64,000 nt of DNA from positions 1 through 64,000 of the forward strand of contig JASANC010005464.1 of the NCBI GenBank assembly GCA_030248135.1. Direction: 5' to 3'. Every line of letters begins with the position of its first letter. Within the stretch, counting starts at the first letter, position 1. Below, piece after piece: positions 37,228 through 49,716 of the stretch. The DNA is from Theristus sp. LFF4_11 (lineage: Eukaryota; Nematoda; Chromadorea; Monhysterida; Xyalidae). The translations under genes and the position numbers were made by a program. The notes under the pieces are model-generated. The model was not told where the DNA came from. It made no database searches and saw nothing but the letters and a program-made list of their open reading frames with translations.

Positions 37228-38960
37228 ATGAGTTTCCACTCAATTAACGCTGGTAAGTGATTGCAAAATCCACATGCACCCTGAATCTCGATAACGATTT
37301 CAACAGTTGCAGCTTTCACGTTTGCTGTTGTCGCAAGCTTGGCATCAAGTAAAACGGTCGATGCTGCGCCCAGTAGCACTGAGCTGGCGTCATTTCCAAC
37401 TCGCACTTTCCCAACAACCACCGCCGGAGGCAGCACGACCACCGCTGCACGTTAGTGACACATGGAACATTGTTCAAAAGCTGGTCGCTAACTGGAATTT
37501 TAAAAATAACACTGAACTGAATTTTAAAAATTGTTGAAATCGGAGGAAATTTAGAACAGGTGTTCTGGAAAGTGGGCATTTTTGCATCCCGCCTTTAAAT
37601 TTCACAAATGGGAACATAATTCCATGAACTTCCATGTCATTCTGCAGCGTTGAAATTTTTATTGGTGGGGTTTAAAACAAAAATACTAACTTTCTGAAAC
37701 ACCTGTTCCAAATTCGAGTCAATTTCGGCAAGTTTTAACACAAAATCAAGCTGGTTCAAACTTCATACATGTGTACATTTTGAATTACCCTGTTTTTTAT
37801 GAGAAGATAATTCGCTTACTTACGTACTTGTATGTTAAAAATTGTACCCGCTAAAAGCTGCTTTGGATTAGAAAACAAAAAACAACTTTCCGATTACGGT
37901 ATAGGAATTTTTCACCATTTAATTTTTTGGATGACGCTTCCGGATTCTTTAAATATTATGGCTTCAGGAGACTGGTAAAAGCAAGGCCAGGAAACTACTA
38001 AAAAACAATGTAAAGAGCTTTTCAGTTTTCACGTTTTTAAGCGGCAACTTCTACGACCAGTGGCGCCACCGCAACAACCGCAACGTTCACAGGCTCAATA
38101 CCAACATTTTCGACAAACACGTTTCCACATTCAACTGGCCCGTCGAGCTCCACTGGAAAGACCACCACTACCTCGTCTACCACTGGAAAAACCACCACTA
38201 CCTCGTCTACCACACGTACCAATTTCTTCTTTATTTTTCCAATGAAATACATTGTAGCAACTAATTTACCAGCATGTACAACGTTTTGACAGATAGAACA
38301 CGAAAGAAACCAGTAACTACATGTACGTGGTCGAGGAAAACTCTAGCTCCATTTAATAGTTTTTGGAGCACCCTGTGCCAACGTAAACGTGCCCTTAGCA
38401 CGGGTCAAACGGCTAGCAATAAAAAATTCAGCAAAACAAATATGCACCTGCAGAACACTGTTGCTTCAGCTCACTCCACAAGCTCAGCGGCGTCCTCGAC
38501 CACACCCGGCAAAGCGGTGTGCATCGCATACAATCCGTGCGCAGCGAACCAGACGTGTTGCGCCTACATTGACGGCAGTTACGGCTGCTGCAAGCTGCCG
38601 AACGCAGTCTGCTGCCCGAAGGATTCCGGCTTCGGACAGTGCTGTCCACAAAACCACTACTGCCAGCCGTATTCATGCCCGCCGGCAAAAGTAAACCAGC
38701 ATTTCACATTGCGAAACCAGAAATTTTATCAGAGAATGATGATGTCTTTACACACAACAAAAATAACAGCATGTAACTTTGGTGAAATTGCGTTGTTTGT
38801 TTTATACGACGAACAAGCGGCGGAACATTTCAGTCGGTTGAACGTTTGTTGCCAAGAGTGCAAAAAGTTAGTTTTACCATTGTTATTTCAGGCTGGTTTC
38901 GATGCCGTTCAACCTTCCTCGTTTGACACGAATGGAGCTCGCCGATACCAAAAGCGTTAG
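37228..38960 (+). CDS. Secreted mucin-like protein with one granulin domain, five exons
   Basis: Exons 37228-37252, 37307-37450, 38042-38215, 38470-38690 and 38892-38960 join in phase to 211 codons (210 aa). The N terminus (MSFHSINAVAAFTFAVVASL) is a good signal peptide formed across the first, 54-nt intron. Next comes a Ser/Thr-rich stalk of about 100 residues with two STGKTTTTS repeats, a likely site of O-glycosylation. Exon 4 then encodes one granulin module with all 12 cysteines in the pattern C-C-CC-CC-CC-CC-C-C, including YGCCKLPNAVCCP. A 22-residue tail ends GARRYQKR. Granulins are secreted growth-factor-like or lysosomal modules. The exon set was built from splice signals and phase, so exons 1-2 are less sure than exon 4. 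The last intron (201 nt) is stop-free. It converges on the second granulin gene. Confidence 0.8.
38691..38891 (+). other. Stop-free 201-nt intron in the plus-strand granulin gene
   Basis: The donor is gtaaac after ccggcaaaa, the acceptor ttatttcag. It is 67 codons with no in-frame stop, so retention would add 67 residues between the granulin module and the tail. The translated intron is not cysteine-patterned and looks non-coding, so splicing is the preferred reading. Confidence 0.65.
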
Positions 38961-39441
38961 TTGAAGCATCGACAATGTCGACTTCAGTTTACAAGCTTTT
39001 TCGTGTGACGAATTACTGACTTTCAAAACAAATAGCAAATGGCACATTTGACTGCGTCACTGCAGGTTTCAATCAAAAACGTTGACGGTCCAACTGAGAT
39101 GCTTTGAAGCTCATGCCCCGTTTTCGCAATCCTGAAGCATGCTAAACCACTGATGATGAATTGAAAAGAAAGTTGCCGGAGACAACCTGACCGCAACAGT
39201 TTTTCAGTGTTTTTGACAAACCATTAAATTTTAGGTACCTAATCTCATTTTCTTGCATCGCAATTATCTGATAATTTGTACAAATCTGTATGACAAAAAC
39301 TCTGCAAGTACATGTACAATTTCAAAATATCGTTAAACTGTAGTTGTTTTATGTTACACGTCACATATTATTGTCAATACGCTAATTCGTATTGATGAGA
39401 AAATTTCATACCGCAATAGGTATTTTTCTTTGGTTAATGTC

Positions 39442-39447
39442 AATAAA
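39442..39447 (+). terminator. Candidate polyadenylation signal, plus-strand granulin gene
   Basis: AATAAA lies 482 nt after the stop codon and 53 nt before the last codon of the converging minus-strand gene. If used, the two transcripts would nearly overlap at their 3-prime ends. Confidence 0.35.
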
Positions 39448-39499
39448 AAATCAAGCAAATGGAACCGGAACAAAAAGACACGTAATCCATGCACTATGA

Positions 39500-41024
39500 T
39501 CACAGATCATCTAAAAAAACACAGCCTGCCTCACTGCAACGCCAGCCTTTCAGACAACAAGCGTTACTGTTGTGCGGATTGCAGCAAACCCCGTCGACGA
39601 ACGGGCAACAGAAACTTTCTAAAGCGTACGGATTGTACCCGCAGCAAGTTTCATTTCGCGGACACGGGTGTTTGTTCAAAGTGCACGTATCCTCCTGAAA
39701 AGTTAATATGCCTAACCCAGAACGTTGACATGACAAACGTACACCACTAAGGAACACATAACAAAACCAAAAAAAACAAAGTAGAGAACTACAACAGCAT
39801 ACCGTTTGACAGCCACCACGCGGGTCACAAAAAGAACCCGATGGACAACATGCCCCGCTGGCGCTCTCACAGCAAGTGGCATCGGCGAATGGACAACAGG
39901 AATACGTGCTGTTGGTTACACGTCCGTTCGAGCAACAGGTTTCCGTTTTCAGGCACGGTGGATCACAGCGAGTTGGCGGTAAAGTGGTGGTCGTTGTAAT
40001 CTACAAAAACGCATCAGAGCGTGATTGAGTAGAGCCGCGCAAATGTGTAACGGAGAAAGTACCGTTTGACATCCTCCAGTGTCGGTGCAAACAGTTTCAC
40101 TGGGACAACAGCCACCAGTGTCACCACAACAGGTGCCATTCGCGAATGGACAGCACATGCCACCCATGGTGGTTGGGCAACAGGTTTCACTGGTCGAACA
40201 TGCCGGCTTGCAAAGAGACGTCGTCGTTGGCAAAACAGTGCTGGTTGTGGTGGTTGGCAACGGCTAATAATATGTTGAATACTCTTAGTCGGGTGCACAG
40301 AAACACACACAGCCGCATATTTTTCCATTCACTCACCACGCAGGTCGAATCAAGAGCAGACAAACTGCTGGCGGAGCATTTCGTTCCAGCCGGACAGCAA
40401 ACATTCGTTTCACCAAACGCACAGCATTGGCCGTTCGGAAACGCGCAACAGAGGTCAACAAACTCGCGGCTTCGTCCGCAACACGTCTCGGTGGCATTGC
40501 AAGCCGAGCATGGCCACTGTAGAATTATTAAGAGTGGGAGACGGGAGAAAAGCAGATACACACACAGAAACGCAAGAGAGAAGAGCAACGGATGCAACCG
40601 ACCGTGCAGCCGCCAGTTGGGTCACAGATGGTGCCACTCGGGCAGCACGCATCCGCCAGCCCACTTGCTACACCGCTGAATGAATTTCGTGGCCAATGTT
40701 GACCGCTGCTAGAAGCGCTGCCGTCACAACAGGTGGAGCTCGCGGGACAGCTGCACGACGTTTTCTGTGCATCATCGCTTGTTATGTGCACGTGCATCCA
40801 CCAAACATTGTATGATTTTTTTAAATCGGATGCCAGTGAATTTTTTGTTGCACATTAGAGATCGCTTACTCGATGCGAGTTTTCTTGAATAGGATTAAAT
40901 GAGACTGAATGTATGTGTAACACTGTTTTGAAGCACTTACCAAGTTGGAGCTTGCTGGAAGTGACAAAGATAGAGTGAAAACAATGAAAAGCGGCAGGAT
41001 ATTGAAGAGCGTGGGGCGTAGCAT
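39500..41024 (-). CDS. Secreted protein of five granulin modules, one per exon
   Basis: Exons on the minus strand: 41024-40941, 40764-40603, 40516-40337, 40263-40063, 40000-39803 and 39694-39500. All introns are phase 0; the sum is 340 codons (339 aa). Exon 1 is a 28-residue signal peptide (MLRPTLFNILPLFIVFTLSL...). Each other exon encodes one module with cysteines C-C-CC-CC-CC-CC-C-C, for example ETCCPTTMGGMCCPFANGTCC in exon 4. Exon 2 is degenerate: it keeps eight cysteines and replaces the middle CC-CC with a 22-residue cysteine-free insert. Modules are joined by short Thr-rich linkers (PTTTTSTVLPTTTS). Progranulin-type proteins are secreted and delivered to lysosomes, where modules are released by proteolysis. 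An upstream ATG at 41117 is in frame, but 41024 gives a proper signal peptide. The exon-2 donor (gtcggt) is weak and was set by phase and homology to sister exons. Confidence 0.9.
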
Positions 41025-43008
41025 CCTGTTAAATGTAGAGTAGCAAACTGATTTGGTTCTGCGACGCAATGCGTGCATTAAGATGCAAGCAGTTTCATGC
41101 ATGGCGCGGCAATTCAAAAGTGTTCCGGAGATACGGATGAGTCACAACGGTCATTTTGAATTGTCTTATCAACGATGAATCTGATTTTCTTTCGACGCCT
41201 GGAATCGCACTGAGTAGCAGAACTAAAGAAAAAGACAATACCTCCAAAAAATACCATAAACAACAGTTTGCAACACGGTAATAGACTTTGCAACACGGTA
41301 ATAGACCTTCACATATTGTTGACATTCTGTTGTCTGACAACTGAGACAATGAGACAAGGTTGTGCAACTAAAACATATCCTACATATGTAATATACTTTT
41401 AACTAGCACCATCAGGGTTAAGAATTCAGAACTATGTTTCGTGGAGCCTACATTTTATCAGTACGCTGATAACAAACCAAGTATAATATTTATTCATTGG
41501 TTCAACAAAAAACAATTCACCGTTCTCTGTACGCTTTTCTGGGTTAGCCCTGGCTAAAAACATCGCCTAAGATCGCCGTTCGTTCATTCATTCGTTCGTT
41601 CGTTCGTTCTCTCCAGATAAAAACTAATGCTACCAATTTTGAAAGTTCGCGCACCCTCAGCCCGATTTTTGGCGATTTAAGGGGGAGGTAGGTCGACCAA
41701 AATTTGGGAGAGTGTTTGATGAATAACCCGTGCACTCCCTAGCACGCGACCGAATCGAAAGGGGCACCTTTACTCCCACGCCCAAAATTTTTTTTTGCAT
41801 CTTCCTCTACTCCTAAATATCTCTGCCTTGCCTTGCCTTCTTCGGTAGTTGCCGAACTGATATTTTATCCCTCAAGCTGGATTTGAAGGGTGTCCAAGTG
41901 CTATGTCTTAACGGTAACGTCGTTTGTTGTTCCATCCCAGTGCTGTCAACCGAATCCATCGAATTCAAATCGACAGGTTGTTTTTCAGTTTGTTTTTCAG
42001 TTCAGTTGCAAAAACTTGAATGGTTTGCCTTTTGTAAATTTAATTATTTTCAGTGAACATTCGGCATTTTCATCAGCGTTAAAAATACCGTTAATTCAGC
42101 CAGTGGGCGTTTTCAATTGAAAAAACGCTGGACAAACATTATTTTTATAGCGCCCAGATAAGCTGAAAGTTGATTTGAATCAGTTACGATTCAGTTGATG
42201 TTGATACAGTTCAGTTGAAACTTAACAGTTGACCTTATGTCCTCAAAACAAAAGTCAGTGAACAATAACCGTCAAAAGGAGGGTTCCGTCAATAAAAACT
42301 TGTTCAAAACACAATTGTTCTGACATCTTTCTTCCTGAAAAGGTTTGGCTTGAAATGGCTAAAAATTAGGTTTTAGGAATACGTTTTGACTTAGGTCTGT
42401 TTAAGCAACGTCCGATAACGAGCGTGTTTCACTTAAAGCGGATTTTAGAAAAGAAGGCAAAAGAAGGGCACCGGGTCGACAAGACCAACAAAACTAATGT
42501 TTCAGCGCATGCACTGCTATTGACAAGCTTATTTAAGAGCCAATTTAAAAAATCTGCCGGTTATCTGTGAATTGAATGAGCCAACTGGCTTAATGACGAG
42601 CTGGTTTTTTTGCGACCGCTGGCGTTTTTGCCGCTGAAGATAGACTTCAGATTTTTACAGTTTTTTTCACAGTTCTTGCTTGACAAAGTTCCAATCACAA
42701 ACCACAAATACAATATAAATGCAGTGAATATCAGTTTCAGATATTGTTAAAGTTGAATTATCCGTGAGAAGCTCTATACGAAGATTCAGCGGAAACTGTG
42801 TTTGATTAAAAAATAAACCATTTGAATTCTGTCGTTTTTTACTAACCCTGTAAACAAATACATATGCGGATCACAGCGCTTTGGACACAAATGCAATGTG
42901 CTTCATGTGTTTTTGTCTCGGATGTATCGGTAGCATTCGAACACGACGAACAGCAGCCATGTCTGAAAGGGACGACGTTCTAAATTCTGTTGGCATACAC
43001 TGCATGTT
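41025..43008. other. Intergenic region with minor repeats
   Basis: It holds a 20-bp tandem duplication (ttgcaacacggtaatagac at about 41269 and 41289), a (TTCG)n-type run at 41578-41610, and a word ggctaaaaacatcgcctaa (41550) that recurs inverted near 49931. No gene was found. Confidence 0.5.
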
Positions 43009-43140
43009 CAGGGTGGACCAAAAACTGCCAGAAATCAAATTGCTTTTCATGTATCTCGCAGCTGGTTTGAGGTACATATGAGATTGAAAATTAGAAATTT
43101 CACAGAAACAGAGCTACAAACGGTTTTAAAATACCCTGTA
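43009..43140. mobile_element. Short transposon-end pair at the 3-prime end of the 4-TM gene
   Basis: The segment begins ttcagggtggaccaaaaact and ends gttttaaaataccctgtac. The cagggt...accctg termini resemble those of the Tc1/mariner-like derivatives elsewhere in the window. It is about 130 bp with no coding capacity. The stop codon of the adjacent minus-strand gene lies inside it. Confidence 0.5.
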
Positions 43141-44648
43141 CTTCGGTTTTAAAGTGCCACAATAAGCAGATGTTTCTGATCAGGCACTGATCGAGTTTCT
43201 CACAAATCACCGCGATTTCTCCAACAACAAAAGCGACTAATACCCAAACGAGCGTGCAGACGGCGACGAGTGCGATGACTGCAAATAGGCCGAGCACCAG
43301 CCGGCTGTCTGCGCCGCTGTTGAGCAGCACAACCGTGAAGGTGAGCGCGAGTGCAATGGCGATCGGGCACAGCACGAGCTCGAGAACGACGACGACGAAG
43401 TGCGCCAGCATCAGGCTGCGTCGTTCGTAGCGCACGCCGACGATCATCGCTGTGTGCGCCGCAATCGCAGTCAAACACAGCGGCACACTGAGCACTGCAA
43501 CGAGCGACACGGACAGCACTTGCACTGCCAGTGGTGTCACGCTTTAATGGAATACTTTTTTTTATAATTACTGTAATTTGATAACAAAAGAGTATTCCAA
43601 AAAACGTCAATAATACACGTAAGCCCATTTTCACAACAATTGACGAACATTGTAATAAACAAGATCAAAAACAGAGTTTGATATAAAAAATCGTTTTGGT
43701 GGCTGGAAAAACATGGTTGATTTGTAGCTGAGAATTTGCACGTGTGCACATCCGGAATTCGCCATGTTTGCCTTTTCTTGCTGAAACTTACACCAGCAAG
43801 GTTGCTGATTCTACACGTCAGGACGTGACCCCAATAAGCGCAGCCATTTTTCGCTATTCCATCATGCGCAGGCAAAGTTTCTTGCAACAAGTTGAATTGT
43901 TTAACGTTCCAAAAAAGTACCCACAGCCACGCAAACACGCAAACATTGAATCAACAACGATGCCATTTGGGTGGAAGTTGAATGACAAAATGAGTATTGT
44001 AGATTTATTCAAACGTGTCCAGACTAAAATGACGTCATTTGCTTTAAAAACGCCCGTTTGTCAAAGTACAGGCAGTAAAATGTCAATTTGGTGTGACTGA
44101 TTCGACATTCACCATTTGTTTACGGGTAGAAATCGGCTAAACGTAAAGTCTGGTTTGCTGAAAACGGCAAGCGCATGTTTGGCGGCACATGGCGTCATTT
44201 CAGTGGGACACGTTTAAAAAAATAGGTCATACCTAAGTGTTACTGTTTGATTTAAAAAATGGCTGCACCTATTGGAGCTACCGAAAAAGTGCACCATGGC
44301 CAATCGCCCGGCACCAGCGAATCCATCACTTGTCCAAACGCAAACACTGCGGTCAAGCCAATCTGAACAGAAAATCAGTGCTAATTGGAACGTTTTCGAA
44401 TTTCTTTCTGACAAGTGCTGTGTCAAATAGTTTTTTTCTCTTAAAAAAGTCAAAATGTCTTGTTACATATTTTCTCAAGTTAAAACAAGAAATATCAGCT
44501 TCTTTAGTACCGCCTCTGGTACGATACAAATTCTAGTATTTCAGTGTTCATCTGTTCTTACCTTGATGAAACCAATAATTTGCGAGCAAGTCTTCACATG
44601 ACAGTGGCAGCAAGTTCGCCAACGACTGTCATTCTCGTCAAATGGCAT
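43100..44648 (-). CDS. Four-transmembrane protein, LAPTM4/nematode-tetraspan-like
   Basis: Model exons: 44648-44562, 44362-44295 and 43541-43100, joining in phase to 198 aa. The N terminus MPFDENDSRWRTCCHCHVKT matches in style the CC-x-C-HV motif just before the first helix of LAPTM4-type lysosomal membrane proteins. Hydrophobic segments follow at about residues 22-45, 55-78, 92-118 and 126-152: TM1 spans the first intron (IIGFIK + IGLTAVFAFG) and TM2-TM4 are all in the long exon. This exon is much GC-richer than its surroundings. The second donor (catg|gtgcac) was chosen because it is the only one giving phase agreement and an unbroken loop; it is not strong. The last 15 residues are encoded by transposon-like sequence. 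A further 3-prime exon is possible. Family role, by analogy: endosomal or lysosomal membrane trafficking. Confidence 0.65.
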
Positions 44649-45218
44649 AGTAGCGCTTCGCCCTGCCACTTGTGTTTGGTCTATTAATTGGGCACTTCTA
44701 AAAAACACAAGACGGCCAATCCTGCCAGGAAACGATAAGAAAGAAAAGAAAAAATATTTCAAGACGCGGTAAATGTTGGTTTGGTCAAATCGCAATTGTT
44801 TTCGTTATCGTCAGTTTGTTTGTTCTCCACAGTTAGGTAATGTATTACTTTGATTTATATTTTTTACAACAAAACTTATTTGTTCATGAATTTTTGTTTT
44901 TTTAAGAACACGGTTACTTTGTGTGCGTTTCAAAACAATTTATTGCACACACTTGAAGAACCCTGTAGGTCAGATAAAAATACATGAACCCTCTATCAAC
45001 ATTTCATGTCGTTTTGTTCTTTTTTACCATGGAACAAGAAAACTTTGAAGTCGCGTCGAGACCAAGAACTGCAGCAACCGTAGTACATGGCACACAGTTT
45101 TGTGATTTAATTGTGTTGCAATGCCATGTCAAACACTGAAGACACACGTAACACGATAGACGCACTTATTACTTTATCACCAAATATCTATTATGTACAG
45201 GGTGTCTCAAAAAAACTA
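44649..45218. other. Intergenic spacer
   Basis: It would contain the promoter of the minus-strand 4-TM gene. Near its right end, tacagggtgtctcaaaaaaac (45195) is a transposon-terminus-like word that recurs inverted at 52039-52066. Nothing else is recognisable. Confidence 0.45.
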
Positions 45219-47712
45219 CAATCATGCGGATGCGCGAGCGAGCGCAGCGAGCGGATAGCGCATCACGCATAATATGAGCCGTTATCCCCTCGCGCGCGTT
45301 TTTCAAACTTTCTCGCTGCCCTGCAGCGAGCATAGTAAGATATAAGCCACAAACTTGGTTCTGTGCACACGAAACGAACACCCAAAGTTATGTTCTGAGC
45401 CGCGAAAAAATTTTCATCGCACGATTTTTCATACGCTCTAGACACGAAAAACCTATTCTGAAAACAGGGGTTACTTATTTCTCTTTGTATTTTTTTCAGG
45501 TATGTAATCAACATGTGTTCGCCCTTTCAATTTTTACCTGCGACACTTTCACAGTCGAACAAAAATGTTCCCTGGGGTAATTCCATCCGTATATTTTGAA
45601 AATTGAATTAATTTTTTGCCCCGACATATTTTTAGGGTAAAAAATTGGGCATTTTTTAAATTAAATTTTTGCTCCGACCCTTGTTTGGGGCAAAATGTGG
45701 GCTTTTTTTAAAATTTCAAAGGATTTTACGGGTTTACAAGTGTTTGCTTTTTCAGTTTTTGTCTGAAGTTGTTCCATAACCTAACAAAAAAATTCCTGGG
45801 GTAATTCCATCCGGAGATTTTGGAAATTAAGTTAATTTTTTTTGCTCCGTGTGAGCATCTCCAGATACTGAATCGTGACGATTTCGGGCGAATCCACCGT
45901 GGAAACTGGCGAAATCGGTCCAAGAACGAAAAACAAGAAAAGGGTGTTTTCCAGGGTAATTCAATCCGCTGATCACGAATTTTGGGTTAGTTTTCTTACG
46001 TGATCAACTGTAAATGCTGAATCGTGACGATTTCGGGCGAATCGGCCGTGGAAATTGGCGAAATCGGTCCAGGAACGAAAAACAAGAAAATGGTGTTTTC
46101 CAGGGTAATTCAATGCGCTGATCACAAAATTTGAGTTAGTTTTTTTTTACGTGAGCAACTGTAGATGCTGAATCGTGACGATTTCGGACGAATCGGCCGT
46201 GGAACGAAATCGGTCCAGGAACGAAAAACAAGAAAATGGTGTTTCCCAGGGTAATTCAATGCGCTGATCACGAAATTTGGGTTAGTTTTTTTACGTGAGC
46301 AACTCTAGATGCTGAATCGTGACGATTTCGTGCGAATCAGCCGTGGAAGTTGGCGAAATCGGCCCAGGAACGTAAAACAAGAAAAGGGTGTTTTCCAGGG
46401 TAATTCAATGCGCTGATCACGAATTTTGAGTTAGTTTTTTACGTGAGCAACTCTAGATGTTGAATCGTGACGATTTCGGGCGAATCGGCCGTGGAAATTG
46501 GCGAAGCGGTCCAGGAACGAAAAACAAGAAAGGGGTATTTTCCAGGGTAACTCAATGCGCTGATCACGAATTTTGGGTTAGTTTTCTTACGTGAGCAACT
46601 CTAGATGCTGAATCGTGACGATTTCGGGCGAATCGGCCGTGGAAGTTGCGAAATCGGTCCAGGAACGAAAAACAAGAAAAGGGTGTTATCCAGGGTAATT
46701 CAATGCGCTGATCACAAATTTTGGGTTAGTTTTTTACGTGAGCAACTCTAGATGCTGAATCGTGACGATTTCGGGCGAATCGGCCGTGGAAATTGGCGAA
46801 GCGGTCCAGGAACGAAAAACAAGAAAAGGGTATTTTCCAGGGTAACTCAATGCGCTGATCACGAATTTTGGGTTAGTTTTCTTACGTGAGCAACTCTAGA
46901 TGCTGAATCGTGACGATTTCGGGCGAATCGGCCGTGGAAGTTGGCGAAATCGGTCCAGGAACGAAAAACAAGAAAAGGGTGTTATCCAGGGTAATTCAAT
47001 GCGCTGATCACGGATTTTCGGTTAGGTTTCTTATGTGAACAACTCTAGATACTAAATCGTGACGATTTCGGGCGAATCGGCCGTGGAAATTGGCGAAATC
47101 GGTCCAGAAACGAAAAACCAGAAAAGGGTGTTTTCAGGGTAATTCAATGCATTGATCCCGGATTTCGGGTTAGTTTCTTATGTGAGCAACTCTAGATACT
47201 GAATCGTGACGATTTCGGGCGAATCGGCCGTGGAAGTTGGCGAAATCGGTCCAGAAACGAAAAACAAGAAAAGGGTGTTTCCCAGGGTAATTCAATGCGC
47301 TGATCACGGATTTTGGGTTAGTTTTTTATGTGAGCAACTCTAGATACTGAATCGTGACGATTTCGGGCGAACCGCCGTGGAAATTAGCGAAATCGGTCCA
47401 AATACAAAAAAACTGTGTTGTCCAGGGTAATTCATTGCGCCGATCACGGCTTTTGGGTCAGTTTTCTTATGTGAGCAATTCTAGATACTGAATCGTGACG
47501 ATGTCGGGCGAATCGGCCGTAGAAATAGCATAGGCGAAATCGGCTCAAAAACGAAAAATGAAAAACCTCATTTATCCGGGGTTTAGAAGAATGTGTGACC
47601 AACGAGATGTGAATTTGTTCCGACCTTCGGGACTTATTTAAAAGTCAGAATATTGTCTAAAAATGCGGGAGACGCATATAAAAGGAGGAATATGGCTTTG
47701 TATAAGCAGTGA
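45219..47712. mobile_element. Composite repeat element, copy B (3-prime truncated)
   Basis: It starts with an imperfect hairpin, atgcggatgcgc paired with gcgcatcacgcat, then the same leader as copy A (from 45341, ataagccacaaacttgg) and the array. It ends inside the left inverted repeat of the terminal unit, just after ggaggaatatgg and a short divergent stretch at about 47712. The ORF-bearing unit is missing. Confidence 0.75.
45950..47440. repeat. ~149-bp tandem array, about eleven units (copy B)
   Basis: Same unit as in copy A, with starts near 45957, 46106, 46253, 46402, 46553, 46697, 46848, 46995, 47143, 47291 and 47429. Two neighbouring pairs (around 46450-46690 and 46740-46990) are almost identical to each other, indicating a recent internal duplication of a two-unit block. 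Confidence 0.85.
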
Positions 47713-49716
47713 GATGCATTGACATCGGTTCTTATGTGCTTATGTACGATGAAACATGCAAATAAAAATACGAGTCGTGTTGTGAAAGCCACCCACCAGG
47801 CTTCGTGTTGGTTGTGCTTTCCACCATCTTTGGTCTCCTTGTTCAGTTGTTCTGTGACGGTTAGAGACAAAGCTCAGGGACGTATTATTTGAAACAAGCT
47901 GTAACAAGATGAAAACCAAAAATACTGAAGGAATTAAAAAAGGCAATATTTGCTTTTTGTAATCTTGCGAGCACTTCTGTTACTTTCGGTAATTTTGACG
48001 AGTTCGTATTGTTTTCATTGATGTTTTATTTTGCGCAACTGTCAAAACCAAAAGTGACGTGATCGTGCAGAATACATTTCTGAAGTAAATGAATGATGCG
48101 TTGCGTACATGGTTTTTAATTCGCCAAACATTGTAGAGGTGTATGTACACACAGGGTGGCGCAGAAGTAGCGGAATTTCCGCAGTGAGTCGCCAACCAAT
48201 CATATTTGATGTGAAAGCACCAACAGTTATGGAGCAGCACTTTGAATGGATGAAAATTGTTTTCAGCCTTGTGTAAAAAATGGACCATTCGTACCATTTC
48301 AGGCAAAAAAAGTAAAAAAGAACCTACAAGCTGATTAAACGTTTGATCGTATTTGTTCAACTGCGGTGCTTCACAATCGTACCACTTCGCCACTCCGTGC
48401 CACTTTGCTTTGCACATGAAGACGCACACGCGCATCAAAGCATGACACCAAAAAGGCATTTTGAAAAAGCGCACTTTTTTACTTTGTTGTTAGCAAAAGC
48501 AAAGTTGCTGAAATCACCGTCGTGTTTGGATCTACTGCATTTATCGTGTCGGCTGAAAATGAAGATGCAGCAGTGGAAGTAAAAGAAAATGTTTTTATTC
48601 TGTCTGTTTGCACTCTTCGAGTTGATTTGACACACGCGCCGTTGTGTACCGTTGTTTCACGTGAACCATTCTTTGCATTGTTTGTCCTCGTTTGCACACC
48701 GCCTGCAAATGCATTGTTGTGCGACCGTGAATAGACATTGAAGATGCAAACATGTCGTAACTGCCAAGACGGAGCACACGCAAAACGGCTGGCCTCTGCA
48801 TTGCACTGCAAGAGTTTCTGAGTCAAGAAAACTACATCATGTACATGGTTTTTTTAGTGTATGTAACTTTCATTTTCTTTTTCTCAACCAAAAAACTTTG
48901 ACAATGAAGTACGCGGTACACAGGATCGTGGTGTCATCATAATAGGGCAGTAGTTACCGTTTTCAGTGTTGGACACGTGTGAAAAAGCCGAGTAAAAACC
49001 TTAAGTTAGACAAACAGCGTTGTTTTTGGAAATTTTATTCCACACCTAACTAGTTTTCATCTTTGTCCACTGCGCCACCTCCAATGACAACAGTGTGTGC
49101 ATATACACACGTTCAAAATAAAATTGTTTGCTTGTCGTGTGGTATGAGAAAAGTATATGAAAACTACGAATTATACGTTTGAATATTGTGTGTGTAAGTG
49201 TACACTTGCAAAGTTCAATGCTGCAGCAACTTTAACGGACGCAAACAAAAAGCCACCGACCCGCTATTATGTGCATTGTACAGTCTGTGCAATTGCCGAA
49301 TTCAAACAAATTGGCAGCACTTCGCTGCCCGGTTCGACCAATCATCATGCGAGCAACTCAAAAAGCAACCATTCACCCACCTGCTAGTTTTACTGTACAC
49401 GCACTGCGGCTGGCCGACAATGTGCCACACAACCAATTCACTTCACTATTTTTTTCATCACGTTCACAAAATTTATTCTGTTAATGTTTGCATATTTTTA
49501 ATGCCCGTTCATTTTTTATTCACTTTTCTGCTTTTCCGCGCTTTGCCGTGCCGTTGCCTGTTGCTCATCGTGTGTGTCTGTGTGTCACTGAAGGTTACTG
49601 ATGCGTTGATCGACTGATGAAAATTTGTATCTCGGATCTGGTGCGACGCATCACCGCATACAGTGGCAACTCTTTCATTTAAACATTTTCACTCGCAACT
49701 TTTTTCAGTTTTCCAG
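47713..49716. other. Intergenic region, no supported gene
   Basis: A transposon-end-like word, cagggtggcgcagaagtagc, starts at 48152 without a detected partner. Upstream exons of the gene at 49717 may lie here but I could not identify them. Frames of up to 164 codons on the minus strand lack motifs. Confidence 0.4.

Noticed and set aside
47980..48474. 164-codon minus-strand frame
   Set aside because: Part of it is translated transposon end (cagggtggcgcagaag); no known domain.
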